The position numbers and the translations under genes were made by a program. Below the pieces are notes generated by a model. It made no database searches. It had not been told where the DNA came from and worked only from the letters and a program-made list of their open reading frames with translations. Below are positions 9,401 to 17,003 of a DNA stretch of 64,000 bases, in pieces (position 1 is the first letter of the stretch; each line of letters begins with the position of its first letter). Source of the DNA: Sporosarcina aquimarina (GTDB lineage Bacteria; Bacillota; Bacilli; Bacillales_A; Planococcaceae); the NCBI RefSeq assembly GCF_023715615.1, contig NZ_JAMBOM010000002.1:1-64000 (forward strand), read 5' to 3'.

Positions 9401-9645
9401 CTAACCAGTTCCACACCATCCAAGTTTTGAATTCGTTGTTCGATTGGAACGGTAACTTTTTCAGCTACGTCATCCGGAGCTGCTCCAGGATAGGTAGTCA
9501 AAACCGTTACGTTCGGTAAAGTTATCGTAGGCATTGTTTCTTGTTTCATATTGAAACCAGAGTACAATCCAGCAACAACAACCATAATTGTCAGTATCCA
9601 CACTGCGAATTTGTTGTTGAGTGCGAAATTAGTGATTTTTTTCAA
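6496..9645 (-). CDS. swrC: RND efflux transporter, SwrC/AcrB family
   Basis: A proton-driven multidrug or surfactant exporter of the RND superfamily, the Gram-positive SwrC (YerP) branch. The 1049 residues show the two-fold RND plan: an N-terminal helix, a large extracellular loop, helices 2-6, a second large loop at about 575-845, and helices 8-12. The TM4 region carries the charged relay stretch RVIDDSIVVMENI. A Gln/Pro-rich stretch of about 35 residues near positions 245-285 lengthens the first loop. No membrane-fusion or outer-membrane partner is encoded nearby, as expected in a Gram-positive. The divergent TetR gene matches the yerO-swrC arrangement of B. subtilis, where it represses the pump. 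Confidence 0.92.
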   Translation of the reverse strand: MKKITNFALNNKFAVWILTIMVVVAGLYSGFNMKQETMPTITLPNVTVLTTYPGAAPDDVAEKVTVPIEQRIQNLDGVELVSSSSLANASSIQVQFGFKTDMDKATEEIKEALSKLSLPEGVKDPEVSRLSFDALPVMTLSVSDNKRTAEAMTTVVENDVLPALEGIEGVADVQITGQQLKKVTIDFDEEQLKKYGLSQDTIQQIIQGSDITFPLGLTNFDGKVKNLVIDGNIASVDDLKKLEIPAVPAQAGQMDQAQQGNPQAEQGNSQAQTQPPMEIPSVKLGDLAEIKVVSEAESISRTNGEDSIGIQIVKAADGNTVEVVNSVKDEISTIEKDLDLKVITTLDQGEPIEEAVSTMLSKALFGIIFAVLIILLFLRSIKTTLISIVSIPLSLLMAIFLLHQMDITLNLLTLGALTVAIGRVIDDSIVVMENIYRRMALPGEQLRGKELIREATRQMFIPIFSSTIVTIAVFLPIGLVGGLVGEMFLPFALAVAFALAASLIVAVTIVPMLAHSLYKKQLSQVGTKENRTKEEKPGKLANAYGRILEWTLNHKLITFGGSVVILVLSFFLVPLIGVSFLPDEEEKMIVATYSPDAGQTREDSEEIALEAEKYLSTHEGITTYQYSLGGGSPMDAMMGMGGSNSALFFIEYDKDFKNFSEETSKVIDTLNEKSEQGEWKSMDFGGMGGSGLQLFVYGDNKEDIEKATDQVLPILEDNKNLEKVESSLSEAYDQYTLVANQEKLSSLGLTAAQVGMNLMSPGEASAVTTVKQDGKELNVYIEVTEDQYKNIDELKNKVIQSPLGIPVKLGDVMEVEEGKTPDTIQRRDGKMYASLTADVKSKDVAAISSSVEKKISDLDLPSGVKVDFGGVTEQINESFSQLGIAMLAAVAIVYFVLVVTFGGALAPLAILFSLPFTIIGSLVALWIAGEPINVSAMIGALMLIGIVVTNAIVLIDRVIHQEKEGLSTREALLEAGSTRLRPILMTALATIGALIPLALGVEGGGGGLISKGLGVTVIGGLISSTLLTLVIVPIVYETFMKPRKKKVKR

Positions 9646-9703
9646 GTGTTACACTCCCCGTATTTGATAGTTCTCTCTATCATTGACCATGTAGTCACGA
9701 TGT

Positions 9704-9731
9704 TTTATACTATAAATGACCAGTCAGTCAA
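9704..9731 (-). promoter_or_regulatory. swrC promoter overlapping a TetR-type operator
   Basis: On the minus strand, TTGACT (9726-9731) and TATAAA (9704-9709) are 16 bases apart. The palindromic arms TGAC and GTCA at 9717-9726 sit inside the spacer, so the bound regulator would cover the promoter. A looser TGAC-N6-GTCA pair lies about 9684-9697. The repressor is probably the divergent TetR protein. Confidence 0.5.
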
Positions 9732-9914
9732 ATGCAAGAATAATAGCATCCTATTATCAACTTTGAGTAACTGTGAATTCGTTTAAATTCACTTCATATG
9801 ATTTATACGAAAAGACCATTCTATATCGTGCCTCCCTCTTGTTGACAACATGTGACTGCTTGGTAAACTGAACGCTAATACATAAAAAATATGCACGATG
9901 AAAAGGTGAGACTA

Positions 9915-10799
9915 ATGAAGGTACGAAAACAAAAAGAAATCATTGAGTCGGCCATCAAGTTATTTGCAGAAAACGGCTTTACGAACACATCCATCCAAGA
10001 AATTGTAAACGACTGCGGAATCTCTAAAGGAGCATTTTATAATTACTTCACATCCAAAGAGGCGTTACACATCGCCATCTTCGAATATTACTTCGAACAG
10101 ATGAGATCACGTACACACGAAATAGATGCTGAACAGTTACCTCCCCGCGACAAACTTGCAAAACTGTTAAGCGTCCCATTTGAACAACTTACCAAACAAA
10201 AAGACTTTTTCATGGTATATATGCGGGAACAAAGTTTTACTATCAATAAAGAACTTCGTGAAGTTATGGGGAAAACTCAATTTGAAATGTTGACTTGGTA
10301 CGAAAAGAACTTGAAAGAAGTATATGGAGATAAAATAAATGGCTACACAGGTGATATTATTATGCTGATTGAAGGAATTAGAAGCAGTTACTTAGCATCG
10401 ATTCTTATTCAAGGTTCCCAGATCGATGCAACGCTCGTTCCAACATTCATCATGAATCGTATTGAAGATATGGTGGTCTCTTTTGAAAATGGTGAAGAAC
10501 CAATCATGAAAAATAACTTGTTGGATCTTTTTACAAACAATTCATGCGGATCATTAAATCATATTGAAAAAGTCTCTGCTTTACTGGCAGATATGCAAGA
10601 ACAGCTTGAGATTATGAATTTCAGTGATGATCAAAGGAATGGCCTCGCTGGAGTAATAGCGTTTCTAATCAGTGAACTTCAGAAACCTACTATCGAGAAA
10701 TATGTATTCCAAGGAATGTTGGCCAATTTAAAAACAGTTAAAGAGTTTGATATCTATAGAGAAAAGATTGCAAACCTATTAGGAATCGAGCTTTTATAA
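9915..10799 (+). CDS. TetR/AcrR-family regulator, YerO-like
   Basis: A 294-residue repressor with an N-terminal TetR helix-turn-helix (about residues 5-50, including SIQEIVNDCGISKGAFYNYFTSK), followed by a long helical ligand domain. It is longer than the typical 200 residues, as is YerO, and may carry an extra C-terminal helical domain. The frame opens at 9891, but the ATG at 9915 is preferred because AAAGGTGAG sits just upstream. It is divergent from swrC and probably represses it in the absence of an inducing compound. A stem-loop follows. Confidence 0.85.
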   Translation: MKVRKQKEIIESAIKLFAENGFTNTSIQEIVNDCGISKGAFYNYFTSKEALHIAIFEYYFEQMRSRTHEIDAEQLPPRDKLAKLLSVPFEQLTKQKDFFMVYMREQSFTINKELREVMGKTQFEMLTWYEKNLKEVYGDKINGYTGDIIMLIEGIRSSYLASILIQGSQIDATLVPTFIMNRIEDMVVSFENGEEPIMKNNLLDLFTNNSCGSLNHIEKVSALLADMQEQLEIMNFSDDQRNGLAGVIAFLISELQKPTIEKYVFQGMLANLKTVKEFDIYREKIANLLGIELL

Positions 10800-10865
10800 A
10801 CTGCTTTATTCGTTAATCTAACGAGATCAAGCATAGAATCACGCACGGTTTATATATGTAATACA

Positions 10866-10920
10866 TTAGAGCCTTTGACTTTCCATACCGGAATGGTCAA
10901 GGGCTATTAAGTTTTTTTAA
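10866..10920 (+). terminator. Terminator after the TetR gene
   Basis: The arms GCCTTTGAC at about 10871 and GTCAAGGGC at about 10906-10913 pair around a 25-base loop and are followed by a run of seven T. The rest of the interval to 11190 holds only AT-rich sequence that must include the symporter promoter; I see no gene. Confidence 0.6.
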
Positions 10921-11190
10921 AGATATTAAGCCTACATAACCTTGTCGATACGATATCTCTTATATTTGATTCCCCCATCTATATCCCCTATGCTATCCGA
11001 TTCCCTGTATCAAATCATGTCAGAACTTTAATAAACAATGTAAGGAGTTCTATTACTTTCAAACTGGGATTTCATCAAAAGTCACACAAAATTATGTTTT
11101 ATATATTTTCAGAATACCATTGATATACTGTATACACAGTGATATTATTTAGAATATTAAATTTTAAATATTGAATTGGAGGAAAACATC

Positions 11191-12852
11191 ATGGAATGGC
11201 ATACGTATTATTTAATCCCTATTATCTATTTGATCGCCATGATAGTGATTGGTGTTATGGTTTCGGGTAAACAGGATTCCAGAGCAGATTTCTATGTAGC
11301 TGATAACAAAATGAATTCTGCTGTATTATTCAGTACGGTTCTCGCTACTGTAGTTGGTGCGAATACGTATATGGGTTTTAGTGGATTGGTCTACACTGGA
11401 GGATTCTCGCTGATTTGGATGTTAGTTGCTGCTAGTACGTCCTATTTTGTTTTATTTTTCATCTCAGGAAGAATTCGTAAGATTGCAGAGCATTATGAGG
11501 TTTTTACGCTTCCTGACTTGATGGCGGAACGATACAACCGTCCTGTTGCTACACTGACTACGTTTTGCTCGCTCATCGCGTTAATTGGAAGTGCTGGTGG
11601 TAGTATTCTTGGAATCGGTATGATCCTAAATACAATCTTAGGTATTAATCCGATTGTGGCGATTGTCGTTACAGCTGCTATCACAATTACTTACACGACA
11701 TTTGGAGGTCTAATGGGAGTTGCTCTAACAGACTGGGCGCAAACAATTATTATGCTAATTGGATTGATTTTAGTAATCCTATTTGGTTTCCAAGCAATGG
11801 ACCCTGGAAGTTCTGTCTTTAGTGCATCACTCAATGGCGGTGAGCTACTAAAAGGTGTACTTGGAACTGAGTTCATGAGTACCACTGAAACTGTTACGTT
11901 TATGTTGGTTATCGGATGGGTGATTACATTCATGCCACTCAATACGGTCAGCCAAACACAGATTCAACGTATCTACTCAGCAAAAAGCGTAAAATCCATT
12001 CAACGGATCAGCTTGCTCGTTGCTTTGTTCATGGGAGTTTCCATGGCATTTGGACTTACGCTAATCGGTGGAATTGGGAAATCGCTATTGCCCGATCTGG
12101 CAAATCCAGAAACAATATTACCCGTTCTTTCAATGGAAATTATTAATCCATGGATAGGCATGATTATTGTTACTGGAATTCTGGGAGCATGCATGTCGAC
12201 CATCGATTCAAACTTGCTTGGTGCAGGTATCCATGTCACGAGAGATTTGTACGAGCATCGTCTAAAGAGAAAAGGTTTGCCTATTGATGACAAAAAAACC
12301 ATACGACTTACACGGTGGACTCTTGTTATTATTGGAGCTTTCTCTACAGTTGCAGCGATTTTAACACCATCCATCATGGGATTATTATTGTTCACACTGA
12401 AAATATTCGCTGGTGCGACATTCGTTCCTATTATGCTTGGACTCTTTTGGCCAAAAGCGAATTCCTATGGTGCAATGGCCGGGATTATCGGAGGTGGAGT
12501 TACTACAATCCTTTGCAGCATCATGCAAACTAGCATAGATCCCGTAATTCTTGGTCTGATAGTCTCCCTAGCAGGCACACTCCTATTTAGCCTGCTCTTC
12601 AAAGAAGAAGGAGACAAAGGACAAAAATTCTTATTCAAAACGGTTACTAAAAAGGATTATGGAATCTTTGCAGGAAGTGTCGTCATCTATGCCGCATTTA
12701 TGATTTCTATTAACTTCATCAACATGTGGCCATTATTGATCGCTTGTTCTCTCATCGGACTATGTGTGGGAGTCATTGCACTGTTTGCATTCGTCATGCC
12801 TAAAAAGAAGGAAAAAGTCACTGTCACTGAACTCGAAAATCAATCAAACTAA
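11191..12852 (+). CDS. Sodium:solute symporter (SSS/SLC5 family)
   Basis: An integral membrane symporter of 553 residues with about 13 hydrophobic helices. Family features include DFYVADNKMNS near residue 30, an unwound TM1-like stretch, and the GAFSTVAAI and AGATFVPIMLGLFWPKA segments late in the protein. The ATG at 11191 is chosen because TTGGAGG lies 8 bases upstream; the frame also opens at that TTG. Substrate is not decided by sequence: SSS proteins of this type carry proline, pantothenate or other organic anions. The gene next downstream is a proline-iminopeptidase-like hydrolase 22 bases away, so proline or a proline peptide product is a fair guess. Confidence 0.85.
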   Translation: MEWHTYYLIPIIYLIAMIVIGVMVSGKQDSRADFYVADNKMNSAVLFSTVLATVVGANTYMGFSGLVYTGGFSLIWMLVAASTSYFVLFFISGRIRKIAEHYEVFTLPDLMAERYNRPVATLTTFCSLIALIGSAGGSILGIGMILNTILGINPIVAIVVTAAITITYTTFGGLMGVALTDWAQTIIMLIGLILVILFGFQAMDPGSSVFSASLNGGELLKGVLGTEFMSTTETVTFMLVIGWVITFMPLNTVSQTQIQRIYSAKSVKSIQRISLLVALFMGVSMAFGLTLIGGIGKSLLPDLANPETILPVLSMEIINPWIGMIIVTGILGACMSTIDSNLLGAGIHVTRDLYEHRLKRKGLPIDDKKTIRLTRWTLVIIGAFSTVAAILTPSIMGLLLFTLKIFAGATFVPIMLGLFWPKANSYGAMAGIIGGGVTTILCSIMQTSIDPVILGLIVSLAGTLLFSLLFKEEGDKGQKFLFKTVTKKDYGIFAGSVVIYAAFMISINFINMWPLLIACSLIGLCVGVIALFAFVMPKKKEKVTVTELENQSN

Positions 12853-12874
12853 TGTCAATGGAGGTTTTCACATT

Positions 12875-13753
12875 ATGTATGCACATATTAACAAAACAAA
12901 AATCTTTTACGATGTAGATGGGCAAGGGATTGAAATCGATGGAGACCGTCTTAAAGAAAAACCAGTCGTATTCGTCATTCACGGTGGTCCAGGTGGCTGC
13001 CATATTACCTTTAAACCTTATTTAGATGAATTGACAAAAACGGCACAACTCGTTTATATCGACCAACGCGGCTGTGGTTTCTCAGAAAAGGACGATCCTG
13101 ATAACTACACTTTGACGCAAAATGTGGAAGATGTCGAAGCACTTCGACAACACCTCGGGCTTGAAAAGATCTGGATTTTAGGCCATTCATACGGCGGAAT
13201 TGTTGCGATGAGTTATGCGGTAAAATACGAAAAGAATGTAGCGGGACTAATTTTGGCAGCTACCTCCCCTTCATACAGTTTCTTAGAGAAAGCGAAGAAA
13301 CACGTAGAACAATTCGGAAATGCAGAACAGATTGCCATGGCAAATTTGTTATGGGACGGTAAATTTGAATCTATTGAACAACTTCAAGAATATGACAAAA
13401 TCATGGGTCCACTCTATTCAAAGGTAGTTGCCGATTCGGATTCTCACTCTCTAGCAACTGTTAAACGACCACCACTTGAGCGCAATGTGGAGGCCGCTAA
13501 CAAAGGGTTCGCAGAATTCCTTCGTACGTACGACGTTCGAGGAGAGTTAAAGGAATTGAATGTCCCTGCTCTAATACTTGCGGGTTATCATGATTGGATC
13601 ACTGCTCGCTCTGAGAGTGAAGAGATTCATGAGTTGATCGACAAGAGTGAACTTCATATTTTAAAGGACAGTAGTCACAGTCTTTTTTCGGATGAAAACG
13701 AGCTGACCAACAAGCTTATGTCGGAATTCCTTGTTCGACATAGCAGTCAGTAA
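12875..13753 (+). CDS. Alpha/beta hydrolase, proline iminopeptidase-like
   Basis: A 292-residue cytoplasmic hydrolase of peptidase family S33. The oxyanion motif HGGPGG is at residues 36-41, and the nucleophile elbow GHSYGG places the serine at 105. The usual late Asp (AGYHDWIT) and His (SSHSLF) are visible. Enzymes of this type release N-terminal proline from peptides, though related ones act on amides and esters. The frame opens 37 codons earlier inside the symporter gene; the ATG at 12875 follows TGGAGG and gives a normal N-terminus. Co-transcription with the upstream symporter and a strong terminator behind make a two-gene operon. Confidence 0.82.
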   Translation: MYAHINKTKIFYDVDGQGIEIDGDRLKEKPVVFVIHGGPGGCHITFKPYLDELTKTAQLVYIDQRGCGFSEKDDPDNYTLTQNVEDVEALRQHLGLEKIWILGHSYGGIVAMSYAVKYEKNVAGLILAATSPSYSFLEKAKKHVEQFGNAEQIAMANLLWDGKFESIEQLQEYDKIMGPLYSKVVADSDSHSLATVKRPPLERNVEAANKGFAEFLRTYDVRGELKELNVPALILAGYHDWITARSESEEIHELIDKSELHILKDSSHSLFSDENELTNKLMSEFLVRHSSQ

Positions 13754-13763
13754 TCTATATGGA

Positions 13764-13801
13764 AAAAGCCTTTGACTCCCACTTTGGGATCAAAGGCTTT
13801 T
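13764..13801 (+). terminator. Terminator of the symporter-hydrolase operon
   Basis: Perfect 12-base arms AAAAGCCTTTGA and TCAAAGGCTTTT (13764-13775 with 13790-13801), then a short AT-rich tail with TTTTT. Confidence 0.8.
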
Positions 13802-13925
13802 AACTATTTTTATGTCGACTTGTCCTAATTGACTACTCACTTACTTTGAATGTATGCAAAACACGAGCAGATATCAAGTATTAACTACATACCAAAGATC
13901 CCTCAAAAAAAGTTTAAACTAATAG

Positions 13926-14441
13926 TTAATGTTTCTTTACTAAGCTACCTTGAGGAGAATTCTGTTCAACCTCGATATATTCCTTATATGCTTGATTCAC
14001 TAGAGATTGGAAGCCATCATCAACATTGGTTTGTCCATTATGTTGTAGGATCTCTGTGAATTTTTTATAGGTTTCATCAGAAGTAAAAAGCCTTAGATTC
14101 TTTCCACCTTGCTCTCCCAAATTCTCTTCCTCCCAATTTTTCTTCAGAGCATGCTGTGCTCTGAAGAACTCGAAAGCCTGCTGTGCAGTTTTTATATTGT
14201 TCAGTTCCAAATGGCTTGCCATACTGAGAACACGCGTTTGATGAATTTTTCCATTATCACTCAAAATGACGTATTGCAACAATACATTGATGACCGGCTT
14301 TGTGAGTCCGTGCAACGTTTGTAAACGATTGATCAACTCCACATCTGCAGGAAAAGGTGAATGTCCTCCAATTTCTTCTAGCATCTCAATTGGTTCAGTA
14401 CTTTCAAAGTAGTCAATCAGCGTTCCTTCTCGTTCATTCAC
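13926..14441 (-). CDS. DnaD/DnaB_2-domain protein (stand-alone)
   Basis: A 171-residue protein. The central part (about residues 28-110: PADVELINRLQTLHGL, VINVLLQYVILSDNG, TAQQAFEFFRAQH) resembles the DnaD-like C-terminal domain of the Gram-positive replication initiation and membrane-attachment protein DnaB. Here there is no N-terminal winged helix and no following helicase-loader gene, unlike the usual dnaB-dnaI pair. The GTG start at 14441 follows GAGGAGAG. A role in DNA or membrane attachment is possible, but the match is distant and the function unknown. Confidence 0.55.
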   Translation of the reverse strand: MNEREGTLIDYFESTEPIEMLEEIGGHSPFPADVELINRLQTLHGLTKPVINVLLQYVILSDNGKIHQTRVLSMASHLELNNIKTAQQAFEFFRAQHALKKNWEEENLGEQGGKNLRLFTSDETYKKFTEILQHNGQTNVDDGFQSLVNQAYKEYIEVEQNSPQGSLVKKH

Positions 14442-14626
14442 CCAGCATCTCTCCTCTTGTTTAGATTTCTTTATTCCAATCTCTTTGAGGTAATTACTTG
14501 CCCGTCAATCCATTATATTCACTTGTAGTGTTCGATTATTTAGGTTAAAGAGTAAAAAGTTAGACTTTTCAAAATCAATTATACACGAATAACTAGTTGA
14601 AGAACAGATTTGAAACAGTACATGTC

Positions 14627-14665
14627 AAAAAGACCGAATCTGTCAGCAGACAAATCCGGTCTTTT
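14627..14665 (-). terminator. Terminator of the LLM oxidoreductase gene
   Basis: A 17-base stem with one mismatch (14627-14643 with 14649-14665) in which both arms carry AAAAGACCG or its complement. It lies some 30 bases after the minus-strand stop and can serve both strands. Confidence 0.75.
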
Positions 14666-14697
14666 CTAAAGTTTTCATACTACCGACAAGGCAGCAT

Positions 14698-15711
14698 TTA
14701 ATCCATTAAATCCGCAATAAGTTCAAAAGAATGCAGTCGATCCTCTTGATAGAAGACCGGTGAGCTCAAAATGAACTCATTTGCTTTCGTCTGGTTTAAG
14801 AATGCTTCCAGTTGTCGTTTCACAGTTTCTGGACTGCCGACAATTGTGGCAGGAGAATCCAGCATATTCGCTGCTGAAACCTTTTCACTTGGACTCCATA
14901 CTGCATCTGGATCATCCAAAGGTGGTTTAAACTGAGTCGGCATTCCCCTGTGAAGACTTAAGAACTGTTGTTGGAATGATGTTGCGAGCCACAGTGCTTT
15001 TTCATCAGTATCTGCAGCTATTATACTGACGCCAAGCATTGCATATGGTTCTTGTAGGTTTTTGGAAGGCTTGAAGTTCTGATGGTACAGTTGTAATGCT
15101 TGCATTACATAGGCAGGAGCAAAGTGACTTGCAAACGAAAACGGTAACCCTTGTTGCGCAGCAAGCTGTGCACTAAAACCTGAAGAACCAAGCAACCAAA
15201 TCGGAATGTCTTGCCCTTCACCAGGAAACGCACGGACGCGGGCATTAGGTTGTGGGTCAAAATACGAACGAAGCTCGGCCACTTGCTCCGGGAATTCTTC
15301 CCCACTGCTATGCAATGTCCGTCGCAACGCATAGGCAGTCGCTTGGTCACTACCAGGCGCACGGCCTAATCCAAGGTCAATCCGTCCTGGATAGAGCGCA
15401 TCGAGCGTACCGAACTGTTCCGCGATCACAAGTGGTGCGTGGTTTGGCAACATGACACCACCTGAACCAATACGCATCCGCTCCGTCGCACCCGCAATAT
15501 GACCAATTAGCACAGACGTTGCTGAACTGCCGACACCTGGCATATTATGATGCTCCGCCAACCAATACCGATTGAATCCTAGTTTTTCGACATGTTGAGC
15601 CAATTCCACACTGTTTTTGAAAGTTTCAATCGGACTCCCACCTTCATTGATGGGCGCAAGATCTAATACGGATAATGGAATCCCGTTAAATGTTTTAGCT
15701 GTTGAAGTCAC
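14698..15711 (-). CDS. LLM-class flavin oxidoreductase, MsnO8 type
   Basis: A bacterial-luciferase-like flavin-dependent enzyme of 337 residues, probably a TIM barrel using FMNH2. Recognisable family stretches are [10 protein letters not shown] at the start, [27 protein letters not shown] and [14 protein letters not shown]. Many Firmicutes carry such proteins with no known substrate. The frame opens at 15735, but the ATG there has no ribosome site; the GTG at 15711 has AGGAG 9 bases upstream and is preferred. It stands alone with a terminator. Confidence 0.85.
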   Translation of the reverse strand: MTSTAKTFNGIPLSVLDLAPINEGGSPIETFKNSVELAQHVEKLGFNRYWLAEHHNMPGVGSSATSVLIGHIAGATERMRIGSGGVMLPNHAPLVIAEQFGTLDALYPGRIDLGLGRAPGSDQATAYALRRTLHSSGEEFPEQVAELRSYFDPQPNARVRAFPGEGQDIPIWLLGSSGFSAQLAAQQGLPFSFASHFAPAYVMQALQLYHQNFKPSKNLQEPYAMLGVSIIAADTDEKALWLATSFQQQFLSLHRGMPTQFKPPLDDPDAVWSPSEKVSAANMLDSPATIVGSPETVKRQLEAFLNQTKANEFILSSPVFYQEDRLHSFELIADLMD

Positions 15712-15877
15712 TCTCGACCACTCCTCATCGCTCATTTTAAAGCCAAACTTACTTTTAGTAACCTATTATACAAGTTACTATAGACGAGGTGTGGAATCAA
15801 ATTTGTTGTTTGGCAGGGTTGCAATGAGAGGAATATTAACCTGACATGCTATTACTGATTTTCATAAGATATTCACG

Positions 15878-16561
15878 TTACGATTTCTTTCGTATCAACA
15901 GAAAATATTTGGCATTTGCTCCAAGGAGAATAACAGCAATGACAAAAATGGAGAACAACTGCGAAACCCCTGTACCAATTGAATATACAACAAGCAGAAA
16001 CAATGCAAGAATAAGTGCGCCATTTAACATATTGAATGAACGATAAAGCCCCTCCAGCATCACGTGTCGCTCCCCTTCATCAGAAGCAGCTAGCAACTTT
16101 TTCGCATAATTTTTTTCCGAAACAGAAGGCAGATTACGATCAGGATAAAATTTATTGACTAAACTTGAAACACCTAGGGATAGAATGAAAGCTATGGTTA
16201 CAGCCACTATTGAAATTAGCTCCAGCCAAGGAGGCTGATTGGTAATGAGAGAAATTGCACTTGCTACAATCCCGATTACTATTGTTGCCATAACAAGCAT
16301 GTTTGTATCACTAAATTTTTTATACAACCATATGTCACGCTCATCTTCCTCATCATCCGATACTTTTGCTTCCGATTTTTTACGCATTTGCAGGATGCTT
16401 ACCCCTATATAAAGTAGTAAAACAAGAGTGAGTGCAGTTAAAATCACATTCACTTGAAATGCAATTGCATAAAAGTTAAAATCCATTTGAACTGAAAGCG
16501 CCATATACATGACAACAAATCCAACCACTGCACCCAGCAATGCCCAAATGACCATTCTCAT
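15878..16561 (-). CDS. DUF3169-type membrane protein
   Basis: A 227-residue protein with six likely membrane segments in three pairs, separated by a charged loop around residues 62-80 (KVSDDEEDERD) and another around 140-165. This is the layout of the DUF3169 family found beside small XRE regulators in Firmicutes. Its start overlaps the stop of the XRE gene by 4 bases, so the two are translationally coupled. Function is unknown; a role as a membrane signal partner or immunity-like protein is only inference. Confidence 0.7.
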   Translation of the reverse strand: MRMVIWALLGAVVGFVVMYMALSVQMDFNFYAIAFQVNVILTALTLVLLLYIGVSILQMRKKSEAKVSDDEEDERDIWLYKKFSDTNMLVMATIVIGIVASAISLITNQPPWLELISIVAVTIAFILSLGVSSLVNKFYPDRNLPSVSEKNYAKKLLAASDEGERHVMLEGLYRSFNMLNGALILALFLLVVYSIGTGVSQLFSIFVIAVILLGANAKYFLLIRKKS

Positions 16562-16764
16562 TCAATCTCCTCCTCCTCGAATAGAAAAACACTTTCAATC
16601 GCTTCATTAAAAATCCGAGCAATCCTAACGGCGATAAGCAAAGAAGGGATAAATTCTTCCCTCTCAATTAAACTGATCGTCTGTCTCGATACTTTAGCCC
16701 GTTTTGCGAGCTCGGTCTGATTCAGTCCATTTCGTGCACGCAATTCCTTCAAACGTGTTCTCAC
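16558..16764 (-). CDS. XRE-family small transcription regulator
   Basis: A 68-residue protein that is a bare helix-turn-helix: LNQTELAKRAKVSRQTISLIE covers the recognition unit, followed by the dimerisation tail typical of YozG/YvaO-like regulators. The GTG at 16764 is preferred over the GTG at 16773 since AGAGGTGA lies just ahead of it. It forms an operon with the DUF3169 gene. A 26-bp palindrome over the promoter region suggests autoregulation. Confidence 0.85.
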   Translation of the reverse strand: MRTRLKELRARNGLNQTELAKRAKVSRQTISLIEREEFIPSLLIAVRIARIFNEAIESVFLFEEEEIE

Positions 16765-16803
16765 TAATCTCACCTCTTAGGAAAAGTGTAATGTATGCTT
16801 TTC

Positions 16804-16829
16804 ATTTTGACAAGTATATTTGTCAAAAT
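16804..16829. promoter_or_regulatory. 26-bp palindrome upstream of the XRE gene
   Basis: The arms ATTTTGACAA and TTGTCAAAAT are perfect inverted repeats around GTATAT. The palindrome contains TTGACA on each strand, so it may double as a -35 region. It lies 40 bases from the XRE start and is the likely autoregulatory operator. Confidence 0.55.
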
Positions 16830-16854
16830 GACTAAAATACATTTCAAAAACACA

Positions 16855-16892
16855 AATAACCGAATCCATCTTTAAGGACGAGTTCGGTTATT
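16855..16892. terminator. Hairpin with T-run
   Basis: The arms AATAACCGAA and TTCGGTTATT pair perfectly (16855-16864 with 16883-16892), followed by T6 on the plus strand. With no plus-strand gene ahead of it, it probably backs up the transporter terminator on the minus strand. Confidence 0.5.
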
Positions 16893-16916
16893 TTTTCATC
16901 AGATTTTAAAAAATTT

Positions 16917-16949
16917 AAAGAGAGGTGAGTATCCCTACTCCCTCTCTTT
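16917..16949 (-). terminator. Terminator of the peptide transporter
   Basis: A stem of about 14 bases (16917-16931 with 16935-16949) with a 3-base loop, followed on the minus strand by AAATTTTTT. It lies 55 bases after the transporter stop. Confidence 0.7.
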
Positions 16950-17003
16950 TCTTTGTACATATATAAGTGTACTATTTCTCTATGAATAAAACCTTAATAT
17001 CCC

